DNA of 64,000 bases from Calothrix sp. NIES-2100 (GTDB lineage Bacteria; Cyanobacteriota; Cyanobacteriia; Cyanobacteriales; Nostocaceae). Where the stretch lies: positions 5,546,145-5,610,144 of the forward strand of contig NZ_AP018178.1 of assembly GCF_002368195.1 (NCBI RefSeq), in the 5' to 3' direction. Positions 10,003-19,300 of the stretch are shown one piece after another. The translations under genes and the position numbers were made by a program. The first letter of the stretch is position 1; each line of letters opens with the position of its first letter. Below the pieces are notes generated by a model that did not search any database, was not told where the DNA came from, and was given only the letters and a program-made list of their open reading frames with translations.

Positions 10003-10193
10003 ATACGTGTCAACTTAACGCGAAACCCTTGCCAAGACGTGATGAGCGAATTCTCTCACTTAACATCAAGATCCGCGTTACCCCACCCCGGCTTTGCTGA
10101 CGCAAAACTTCCCCTCCCCGCTTGCGGGGAGGGGATTGAGGGGTGGGGTAAAATGCCTGTGGGATAAGCGTTTGAGGTTAAGTTGACACAGGT
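10003..10193 (+). mobile_element. MITE-like element, copy 1 (about 191 bp)
   Basis: Terminal inverted repeats GTGTCAACTTAA at 10007 and TTAAGTTGACAC ending at 10189 enclose a GC-rich palindromic core (ACCCCACCCC ... GGGGTGGGGT). It is flanked by an 11-bp direct repeat, GGGTCTCCCCC, at 9992-10002 and 10194-10204. Two further full copies lie at 50446-50637 and 54518-54710, and a right-end remnant at 50728-50777. It encodes no transposase. Confidence 0.85.
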
Positions 10194-10502
10194 GGGTCTC
10201 CCCCGCCCTTAGCAAAGGTTTCCTTGCCCTTAGCGACAATCACCGAAGAAACAAATTTTCATAAATAATAATTAGGATGACTATAGAAAAAAGCGATTTT
10301 TATACCCTGGTTGTGAGCGATCGCCCTTGGAAGGAAGGTATAAAAATTCATATCGGATAATTCATGATTGCGTGTCGTGGATTGTCGTTAAGGCTGGGGA
10401 AACCCCAGACCTACTAAGTGTCCGTATTTTCAAAATATGTTCAGCAGGAACTTTCTTGACTTTGTCAAATTCTCATAACTTACAACTTCACTAGACTTAT
10501 CT

Positions 10503-10997
10503 ATGCGCCTACCTATATTGTTCAGTGCGGGATTATTGCTAACTCTGAGTTTCAATGCACCAGTTTTGTCTGTGCCTAACAACCCAGTAGCACAATCACC
10601 AGTGCGAGCTAACTCGCAGTTAAACCAATTAAATGCTAACCGTCGGTTATGGAAAAAGCAAAATATCCGTAACTATCGCTATACTTTGAGCCGGAGTTGC
10701 TTTTGCGCACCCAAATCTACCGGGCCGTTACGCATTACAGTCCGAAACGGGCGTAAGACTTCGATTACTGATGCAACAGGTAAACCTTTTGAGCAACCAG
10801 AATTATTCAAAGAATACGATACAGTTCCCAAGCTGTTCAATTTGATTGAGGATGCGATCGCCAAAAAAGCATCTAACTTGACTGTGCAGTACGATCCCAA
10901 ACTTGGCTACCCAACCCAAATTAACATTGATTACAACAGCCAAATAGCTGATGAGGAATTATATCTCACAATTGAGAAGTTGCAAAAAATTAGATAA
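10503..10997 (+). CDS. Exported DUF6174-like protein
   Basis: The 164-aa protein starts with a Sec-type signal peptide (about residues 1-23, ending 'APVLSV'). The mature part resembles DUF6174: 'LWKKQNIRNYRYTLSRSCFC', then a beta-rich stretch ending 'YDTVPKLFNLIEDAI' and 'VQYDPKLGYPTQINID'. The 'YDP..GYP..I.ID' ending is characteristic of the family. Two nearby cysteines (CFC) might form a disulphide or bind metal. The function of the family is unknown to me. It stands alone between repeat blocks. There is no clear Shine-Dalgarno before the ATG. Confidence 0.75.
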   Translation: MRLPILFSAGLLLTLSFNAPVLSVPNNPVAQSPVRANSQLNQLNANRRLWKKQNIRNYRYTLSRSCFCAPKSTGPLRITVRNGRKTSITDATGKPFEQPELFKEYDTVPKLFNLIEDAIAKKASNLTVQYDPKLGYPTQINIDYNSQIADEELYLTIEKLQKIR

Positions 10998-11033
10998 GGG
11001 TACTCCAAAAAATATATTATTCTGCTTCAAGTT

Positions 11034-11082
11034 GTTGACGGTTCACTGTTAACTGTTGACCGTTGACGGTTGACTGTAAACC
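11034..11082. repeat. Degenerate heptamer STRR (GTTGACx)
   Basis: Seven in-register heptamers of GTTGACG/GTTGACT/GTTAACT type. They directly abut the GTAGGGGC-type inverted repeat that follows; the same pairing recurs at 35041-35131. Confidence 0.9.
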
Positions 11083-11085
11083 GTC

Positions 11086-11151
11086 TGTAGGGGCGGGTTC
11101 CGTGAGATATTCACGCCGAAAACACATATGTTCGTTAAACCCGCCCGTACA
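11086..11151. repeat. GTAGGGGCGGGTT inverted-repeat element
   Basis: Arms TGTAGGGGCGGGTT and AACCCGCCCGTACA enclose about 38 bp. It is the same family as 35071-35131. Fragments of this family also flank each full MITE copy. Confidence 0.75.
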
Positions 11152-11196
11152 ACAAGAGCTATGGAATATTTTTTTACTTGGAAATCCCTAAAATAG

Positions 11197-11469
11197 CAAT
11201 TGGGATCTCCGATATAGCAATTGGGATCTCCGATATAACAATTGAGTTCTCCGATATAGCAATTGGGATCTCCGATATAGCAATTGAGTTCTCCGATATA
11301 GCAATTGGGATCTCCGATATAACAATTGGGATCTCCGATATAACAATTGGGATCTCCGATATAGCAATTGGGATCTCCGATATAACAATTGGGATCTCCG
11401 ATATAACAATTGGGATCTCCGATATAGCAATTGGGATCTCCGATATAACAATTGGGATCTCCGATATAG
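11197..11469. repeat. 21-bp tandem repeat array, 13 copies
   Basis: Thirteen full units of 21 bp (CAATTGGGATCT followed by CCGATATAG), 273 bp in all, with a partial unit at 11470. The variants are few: the copies at 11239 and 11281 carry GAGTTC for GGGATC, and the last base alternates G/A. Because 21 is divisible by 3 and the unit lacks stops in some frames, long open frames appear on both strands (IAIGISD and LLYRRSQ repeats). I consider these non-coding. Confidence 0.95.
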
Positions 11470-11491
11470 TAATTGCAACTCGCGAAGATTC

Positions 11492-11524
11492 AGATCCCCG
11501 ACTTCTTCAAGAAGTCGGGGATCT
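11492..11524. repeat. 33-bp perfect palindrome
   Basis: Arms AGATCCCCGACTTCTT and its exact complement around a single C. A near-identical 33-bp copy lies at 33275-33307. It lies 28 bp beyond the stop of the leftward radical SAM gene and could form a strong hairpin, but has no T-run. It is more likely an interspersed repeat than a designed terminator. Confidence 0.85.
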
Positions 11525-11552
11525 AAAAGCTGAGTTTGTAATTACGAATTAC

Positions 11553-12179
11553 CTATTCCGTCTTTTCCCACAAACTTTGATAGCCTGTGACAATGCGGCT
11601 ACCATCTTTGAGGACATGAATCTCTATTTGATCGCTAGCCCAAGAAATTTGATCGCAGAAAGCGGGATTAAAAATATGCACTCGTTGATTGCTAGAAGAA
11701 ACTGGGGAAGTAGGAGAATGAATCGCCAGAGACTCAACAAAAGGCCCGTCAATGAGAATATCTAGTTGTTCTAACAACTCAGAAGCACCGGGGGGAGCAG
11801 ATTCAGATTGTAAGAGCTTCAGAGTGAATCCCGTAAAAGACATCACATTTAACCCAGCGGCTTTGAGCTTGCGCGCCAGAGATGCTAATGCAGGTGCTTG
11901 CCAAAAAGGTTCGCCACCAGAAAAAGTTACACCTGTATTCCGTGGGTTTTTGAGAATATTTTCCGCCAGGGTATCAACAGCAATTAATTGATTGATTTCA
12001 AATGGCCAAGATGCAGGATTAAAACAGCCTGGACACTCTCGCAGACAACCTTGCACCCAAACGACAGCACGACAACCAGGCCCGTTGACTTCTGATTCAT
12101 CAACATAACCCATGATATTTAAATACTCAGAGGGAATTTCTATAAGTGTTAGCGATGGGTTGCTGGATTTTGTTTCCAT
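11553..12179 (-). CDS. Radical SAM protein, NrdG/activating-enzyme-like
   Basis: The 208-aa protein carries a radical SAM iron-sulfur motif CxxxCxxC in 'QGCLRECPGCFNPASW' (about residues 44-60), preceded by 'GPGCRAVVWV' and followed by the SAM-binding 'VTFSGGEPFWQ'. This short form matches single-domain 4Fe-4S proteins annotated as anaerobic ribonucleotide reductase activators or related radical SAM activases. No nrdD is nearby, so the real partner is unknown. A strong AAAGGAGG site six bases before the ATG (complement of 12186-12193) supports the start. It is 42 bp downstream of another radical SAM gene in the same direction, probably in one operon. Confidence 0.82.
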   Translation of the reverse strand: METKSSNPSLTLIEIPSEYLNIMGYVDESEVNGPGCRAVVWVQGCLRECPGCFNPASWPFEINQLIAVDTLAENILKNPRNTGVTFSGGEPFWQAPALASLARKLKAAGLNVMSFTGFTLKLLQSESAPPGASELLEQLDILIDGPFVESLAIHSPTSPVSSSNQRVHIFNPAFCDQISWASDQIEIHVLKDGSRIVTGYQSLWEKTE

Positions 12180-12221
12180 CTGTTTCCTCCTTTGAAGCGT
12201 TACCGTTAACCGTTAATATAG

Positions 12222-13034
12222 TTAAGCCATTGCTGGGTAATTTACCGGGATGTTGATGGCATCTTGAATTTGAGTAGCAATAGCAGCAAGGATGTCAGTA
12301 CTGACACATTTGAGGTTCTGCATTAAGTAAGCGGGAGATTGAACAAGATTGTTGCCTCGTGCTTCTAATTCTCGTACCAAAAAACGGGGACGGGAAGGAA
12401 TATTTAGCTGAATTTCATCTGGTTGCAAACGCTGAATCATTTCAATATAATCCTTCGCCATGTTTGGTGTCCAAAGAGACAAAACCATTGTTTGGATAGC
12501 CAAATGCCCTGGATATTCCTGGCGAAATTGCTCGATTCCCGCCAAGATACCTGGCAGATTCATTGTCCCTTCCGGGCGATTAATTTGCTGCAATTGATTT
12601 AACGAAATTGCATCTAATTTGGCGGCGACTGTATCTGCTAGTTTTAAGGCGTTGCGGACTGTGGGATCGTGCAGCATCGTGCTATTAGTTAAAACTACAG
12701 TCGGCAATCTGGTAACTTTTCTAACAATACCAATAATTTTTTCTAAATTCAGTGCTAGGGTAGGCTCACCACTACCACTGAGAGTAACCACATCTATTTG
12801 TTCCAAGGGTGCTATAGCCCGCAATTCATCAAGAATTTGGGTTGTCGGCACAAAAACTTGGCGCTTAGTTGTCTGTTGTTGAATTTTTCCCAGCTGGCAA
12901 TAGACACAGTTAAAAGAACAGCTAGATACACAACCAATGGGATCGATGCCAAGCGATCGCCCAAATCGCCAAGATTTTACCGGGCCGTAGACGCAAGAAT
13001 ACTGTGGGTGTTGTCTAAATAGTGTTGTACTCAT
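12222..13034 (-). CDS. Radical SAM protein, COG0731-like (wyosine-synthase-related)
   Basis: The 270-aa protein has the radical SAM cysteines in 'SCSFNCVYCQLGK' (about residues 38-50) and the SAM motif 'VVTLSGSGEPTL'. The N-terminus 'YGPVKSWRFGRSLGIDP' is typical of the COG0731 group, which includes the archaeal tRNA wyosine enzyme TYW1. Bacterial members are of unknown function, and bacteria do not make wyosine, so the family name should not be read as function. It probably forms an operon with the smaller radical SAM gene downstream. Its upstream region holds two STRR arrays. Confidence 0.82.
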   Translation of the reverse strand: MSTTLFRQHPQYSCVYGPVKSWRFGRSLGIDPIGCVSSCSFNCVYCQLGKIQQQTTKRQVFVPTTQILDELRAIAPLEQIDVVTLSGSGEPTLALNLEKIIGIVRKVTRLPTVVLTNSTMLHDPTVRNALKLADTVAAKLDAISLNQLQQINRPEGTMNLPGILAGIEQFRQEYPGHLAIQTMVLSLWTPNMAKDYIEMIQRLQPDEIQLNIPSRPRFLVRELEARGNNLVQSPAYLMQNLKCVSTDILAAIATQIQDAINIPVNYPAMA

Positions 13035-13221
13035 ACTTGCTCCTTCGGAGAATCAACCATACACTGGTATCAAAAATCAGCGTTTCCTTAATGCCGGATG
13101 ATTTTCTGGATTTTCTTTTGCTTCTGGGCTTGAGACTCCAAAAAACTCATCCAAAACTTAGATTAATTACAAATGTAGAGCCAGAACATGAGGAACTTGT
13201 GAGGGATGAGGGAGATGAGGA

Positions 13222-13249
13222 GACTGTTGACTGTTGACTGTTGACTGTA
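13222..13249. repeat. Heptamer STRR (GACTGTT x4)
   Basis: Four in-register GACTGTT/GACTGTA heptamers in the gap between a leftward radical SAM gene and the rightward hybrid kinase. Confidence 0.9.
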
Positions 13250-13271
13250 ATCACTGAGCAGAGCCGAAGTG

Positions 13272-13327
13272 TTGACTCTTGACTCTTGACAAATGACAAC
13301 TGACAAATGACAACTGACAAATGACAA
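13272..13327. repeat. Heptamer STRR that contains the kinase start codon
   Basis: Eight in-register heptamers: TTGACTC twice, then xTGACAA six times. The last unit, ATGACAA at 13321-13327, supplies the start codon and second codon of the 2312-aa kinase gene, and the preceding units replace its ribosome-binding region. Confidence 0.93.
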
Positions 13328-16300
13328 TTTTATTGGTAGATTCCCGTCCAGAAAATTTGCAGCTTTTATCAGATATTCTCATCCACGAAGGCTATGAAGT
13401 GGAAAGGGTAATGTCTGGAAATTTGGCAATTAATACAGCTCTGACTTCTTGTCCTGATTTAATTTTGCTAAATATTGTCTTGTCAGATATGGATGGATAT
13501 GAAGTTTGGCAAAATTTGCAATTTCATGAAACTACACAGGATATTCCCACAATATTTTTAGATATTCAGGAGGAATTACTCAAAAAAATTCCCCCAGAAA
13601 AAATAGATTTTGTTGATTTTATCTCGCAACCTTTGCGCCGTGAAGAAGTTTTATTGCGCTTACATAAACAGTTAAAAATTAAAAATATTCAAAATAAACT
13701 CACAGCAAAAGATAATCAATTAAATCGAGAAATCAAAGATTTAACTAAAGTCAATCAATATAAACAATCTATTTTCAATGCTACCAAAGTGGGAATTTGT
13801 CTCACGGATGAAAACGGATATTTTTTAAATGTTAATCATGAGTATTGTCAAATGTATGGATTTACTCGTGAAGAACTTATTGGACAAAAATTTACATTGC
13901 ATTATGCAAATTTAACGTTTGCCGAAAAATCAAATTTAATTCAGCAATATAAAAATTTTATCGCCAATGCGGCTCAACCAGAAAAAAGGGAATTTAGCAT
14001 AACGCGTAAAGATGGTTCTCGCTTACCTGTGGAGATGACTCAGGTAATTTGTCAAAAGGAGGATGGGAAATTTGTTGTTACGACTTTGATTGATATCAGC
14101 ACCCATCAACTAAGACAAGCAACTCAAAAATCTCGCGATCGCTACTTAGCCGCCCTGGTAGAAATTCAACGTCAGTTATTTACTTTTGATGGTAGTCATA
14201 AATACTACACAGAAATTGTGGAAACTCTGGGGCTAACATCAAAAGCCAGTCGTGTATATATTTGTGAGAATCACCCAGGAGTAGAGGGTGAGTTGGCGAT
14301 CGGTCAATGCGCCCAATGGTGTGCGCCGGGAATTCCGCCAAAAATTCTCAACACTGTCAAAAGAAGCTTTGACTATGAAGATTTTTCTTCGCGTTGGACT
14401 ACCTTATTATCTCAAGGCGAAATCGTTTGCGAACTGGTGACGGAATGTGCGGAATCAGAACGGGAAATTTTAGCCCGCCAAGGAGTTTTCGCGATTCTGA
14501 TTTTACCAATAATGGTCAAAGGTGAGTTTTTTGGCTGCATCGGCTTTGATAATTGTGGGGAAGTCAGGGGTTGGGAAAAGTCGGAAGTTGACATTTTACA
14601 AGCAGTCGCTGCGGCGATCGCGATCGCCCAAGAACGCAGACAAGCCGAGGAGCAGCTAAAAACCCAACTGTCCCAACTCCAGCAAGAAATTCGCGTCAGC
14701 GAAGCTTCCCGCAAAGCGCGTCTAGTCGCCCTCAAATCTAGCGAAGGTAAATATCGTCAGCTAATTGAGACATCCCAGGACATGATCTGGTCGGTGGATG
14801 TGGATGGTGTGATTACTTTTGTTAACCTTGCGGTCAAGAAATTTTATGGTTACGAACCCCAAGAAATGATTGGGCGTAAATTTACAGATTTCGTTTTACC
14901 AGATCAGGTGGCGCTGATGGGTGAATTTTTCGCCCAACTACTAATGGGAGAGTCTGTTGTTCTCCATGAAATTAGCTGTGCTGCTAAAGATGGTAGTACC
15001 CTTTATTTATCGATTAATGCGTTCCCTGAAAGGGTTGTCGCAGACATCGCCCAGAGCAATGCTGAAGATGTAGTTGTCGGCATAACAGGCACAGCTAGTA
15101 ATATTACTGAGCGAAAACTAGCCGAACAAGCATTGCAAAAAAGCGCCATTAAACTGCGTCATGATAACTTAGTGTTAACAGAACTAGCTAAAAATCAAGT
15201 GCTTTATCAAGGCGACTTGAAAGCTGCTGTCAGAGAAATCACAGAATTAGGTGCAAAAAATCTTGCAGTAGAACGAGCTAGTGTCTGGCTATATGGAGAA
15301 AATGACAATATTTTGCAGTGTCTCGATTTATTTGATCACTCTCAACAGCAACACAGCGAAGGATTTTCACTTGTAGTCGCAGATTATCCAGCTTATTTTC
15401 AAGCTTTGCAGTCCGAGCAAATCATCGATGCCCATGATGCTTGTACAGATCCCAGAACCAAAGAATTTTTAGATGCTTATTTAATTCCATTAAACATCAC
15501 TTCGATGCTGGATACACCGATCAGGTTGGGAGGTAAGACTGTCGGAGTTTTATGCTTAGAAGCAGTAGCAAATCCCCATCATTGGACATTAGAAGATCAA
15601 AATTTTGCGCGTTCCTTAGGAAATTTAGTATCTTTAGCACTAGAAGCACGGGAACGCAAACGTGCAGAAGCAGCACAAAGAATTTCCGAAGAAAAGTTAG
15701 GCTCGGCTTTTAGATCCTCTCCTGACTCGATTAGCCTCAGTACTTTTCCTGATATGCGCTATATCGAAGTTAACGAAAGTTTCTGTACATTTTTTGGTTA
15801 TTCGCGATCGCAGGTAATCGGTCATACTAGCCAAGAATTGCAGATTTGGGCAAATCAAGAAGAATATGCTTTCCTCCCGCAAATTCTGCAACAAACAAAA
15901 GTTGTGCGCAATCATGAGGTTGATGTCCGCACTGCAACCGGGGAAATCAAGACAACTTTGTTAAGTGCGGAAATGAGCGAAATTGATGGACAAAAGTACA
16001 TCCTGGGTACAGCTAAAGATATCACTGAGCGCAAGCAAGCAGAAAACGAAAGCCGGCTGTTGCTGTTGACAACCCAAGCAATTACTCGCGCCATTGATGT
16101 GAATAGTGCTTTAGCCCTCGTCCTACGGTTAATTTGCCAAAATATCGGCTGGGATTTTGGCGAAGCATGGATACCAAATGATGATGGAGCCGTTTTAGAA
16201 CATAGTTTAGGTTGGTATGGTGAACATAACACCTTAGACGAATTTTGGTTAGAGAGTAAAACTCTGAAATTAACGCTGGGTGAAGGATTACCAGGGCGAG

Positions 16301-19300
16301 TTTGGCAAAACCAGCAGCCAGAATGGATTGAAGATGTTTCTCATGTGGCGCAACCGATTTTTTTGCGATCGCCACAAGCTGCAAAAGTGGGATTAAAAGC
16401 AGTCTTTGGTGTCCCCATTCTCGCTGGGAACAAAGTATTAGCAGTTTTAGTATTTTTTAAAAGCATCTCAATGCCAGTTGATAAGCGCTTGCTATTGCTA
16501 GTAGGTGCTGTAGCCGCCCAGTTAGGTGGACTAATTGCGCGAAAATTAGTAGAAGCCGCCCACAGAAAAAGCGAAGAACGTTTGCAGCTAGCCTTAGAAG
16601 CTAGCGATTTAGGATTGTGGGATTGGGATCTCACCACTGGGAAAATCTATCGTGACTGGCGCTGGAAGAAAATGTTGGGCTATGCAGAAGATGAAATTGA
16701 CGAGAATATGCAAGCTTTTGAGGAATTAGTACATCCCGAAGATTTACCTTTAGTCCAATCAACTTTAGACGATCATCTCCAAGGTAATAGTCCGGTTTTT
16801 GAAGTAGAATTTCGGATGCTTTGCGCCTCAGGTACTTGGAAGTGGATTCAAACACGCGCTCAGATTTTTGAGCGCGACGAACAAGGTTTACCACTGCGAA
16901 TGACAGGTACTCACAAAGACATCACTGAACGCAAAACCTTAGAACGAGAAATCGCCCTCAGAGAAGCTCGCCTCAACGCCTTTTTTTCTGGTGCGCCTGT
17001 AGGGATGGATATTTTAGATAAGCAACTGCGGTTTGTGCAAATCAACGAATTACTCGCAGATATTCATGGAAAACGCCAAAAAGACCATATTGGTAAAACT
17101 ATCTACGAAATAGTTCCCCAGATGGCATCCTTTGTCGCCCCATTCTACAAGCAGGTGCTATTAACTGGTCAACCGATACTTAATTTAGAAGTGAGCATTC
17201 CCTCACCCAAGCAACCAGATATTGTCCGCCACTTCCTGATTTCTTATTTTCCGATTCCCGGTGAAGACGATCGCCCCGCAGGTGTGGGTACGGTGATGGT
17301 AGAAATCAGCGCCCGCAAATATGCAGAACAAAAACTGCGCTTAGCTAACGAACGCTTGCAATATCTGCTGACTACTAGCCCAGTAGTGATTTATAGCAGC
17401 AAAATTTCCGGTGACTTTGGACACACCTTTATCAGTGAAAACGTCAAGACAATGCTGGGCTACGAATCGCGGGAATTTCTGGAAAATCCCAATTTCTGGC
17501 TGCGTCATGTCCACCCAGAAGATGTTGAGTATATCTTAAGCAAATTCTCACTGCTGTTTGAGCAGGAGTACAGTTCCTATGAATATCGCTTTTTGCACGC
17601 TGATGGCACTTATCATTGGTTATACGAGCAGGTAAGGTTAATCCGCGATGATGCCGGAAAGCCCATAGAATGTGTTGGTTACTTAGCAGATGTCAATGCC
17701 CGCAAGCTCGCAGAATTAGCTTTGCAAGCCAGTCAGCAACGATATCAACTTTTAGCAGAAGCCTCCCCTGCTTGTATTTTCCACACTGATATTGATGGCA
17801 ATGTCTTATATTTAAATCAACGCTGGATTGACATTACTGGACTCTCCTTAGCCGAATCACTGCGCAAACCTTGGACAAATGCAATACATCCAGATGACCG
17901 CAAGCAAGTTGTGAAGATCTGGAATAAAGCCAGGGCAAATAAAACTTGGTATAAAAGTGAGCATAGAATTCTGCGTACTAATAATACGATTGTTTGGGTA
18001 TTGTGTCAGTCATTGCCAGAAATGGGGGATGACGGCGACATTAAAGGCTATATCGGTACAGTTACAGATATTACCGAGAGAAAACTAGCAGAAGAAGCCT
18101 TACAAGAAAGTGCAGAAAGAGAAAGAGCGATCGCTCAAGTAATTCAAAGAATGCGTCAGACATTGGATTTAGAGACAATATTTGCCGCTACAACCCAGGA
18201 ATTGCGCCAAGTCTTAGATTGCGATCGCGTCGTTGTCTATCGTTGCAATCCGGAATGTGATGGCGAATTTGTTTCCGAATCAGTTGGAAGTGGTTGGATT
18301 TCCTTACTTGAGGTACAAGCAAATAACCCCAATTTCAAACTAGAAACCGATTGTGGCATGATGACACTGTTAGATCATCCAGATAACTTGCAGAATCCAG
18401 ATTTGCCAACACACCAAAGCATTTCTTACCAATGTGTATCAGATATTCATCAAGCTGGCTTTCAACCGCATGACATCAGCATCTTAGAACGGTTTCAGGC
18501 AAAAGCTTATATTACTGTACCCATATTATGCGGCGATCAACTTTGGGGATTATTAACAAGTTATCAAAATTCTGGCCCCCGCCACTGGAAAACAGAAGAA
18601 ATTAATATAGTAGTGCAAATTGGCAATCAATTAGGAGTTGCCTTACAGCAAGTACAATTACTAGCACAAACTCAAAGTCAATCACAAGCATTACAAGCAG
18701 CAGTAATTGCTGCTGATGCGGCTAATCGTGCTAAAAGTGAATTTCTCGCCAACATGAGTCATGAATTGCGAACTCCACTCAACGCAATTCTTGGTTTCAC
18801 CCAAATCATGAGTCGCGAAAATTCATTATCCAGCCAAAATCAACAACATCTAGCAATTATTAATCGTGCTGGCGAGCATTTGCTGAACTTAATCAATGAC
18901 ATTTTAGAAATGTCTAAAATCGAAGCCGGCAGAACCACCTTAAATATCACCAGTTTTGACTTAATTACCCTGTTAAAAAGTTTAGAAGAAATGTTATGTT
19001 TTCGTGCTGCTTCTAAGAACCTGAATCTAGTATTTGAATATGCTCCTGATCTTCCCCAATATGTGCAAACTGATGAAAGTAAACTGCTGCAAGTTTTACT
19101 CAATCTGTTAGGCAATGCCATCAAGTTTACTACTAAAGGTAGCGTCATCCTGCGGGTGAGTATGGGAGCAGGGGAGCACTTCTCTCCGAGACGCTCCGCG
19201 AACGACTTGCGAGAGCGCGAGCAAGGGGAGGAAAATTTTCCCCATCCCTACCGGATATTCTTTGAAGTCGAAGATACCGGACTTGGGATTGCGCCCCAAG

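Larger units (their letters stand above)
9514..10502. other. 989-bp intergenic region, AT-rich then repeat-filled
   Basis: Upstream of both ppk (leftward) and the DUF6174 gene (rightward). The first 340 bp are AT-rich and probably hold the ppk promoter, although I cannot define boxes or a Pho site. The remainder carries an inverted-repeat element at 9877-9955, a MITE-like element at 10003-10193 nested in GTAGGGGC-type repeat DNA, and GC-rich fragments such as 10375-10400. No coding sequence is supported. Confidence 0.6.

Noticed and set aside
11197..11469. Possible CRISPR array
   Set aside because: Units are contiguous with no unique spacers, and there are no cas genes. The same holds for 55618-55890, 55946-56063 and the STRRs.
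11178..11765. 195-aa open frame with IAIGISD repeats, and 96-aa antisense frame with LLYRRSQ repeats
   Set aside because: Both are produced by a stop-free 21-bp tandem repeat. The plus-strand frame continues antisense through a solid radical SAM gene, and neither has a ribosome site.
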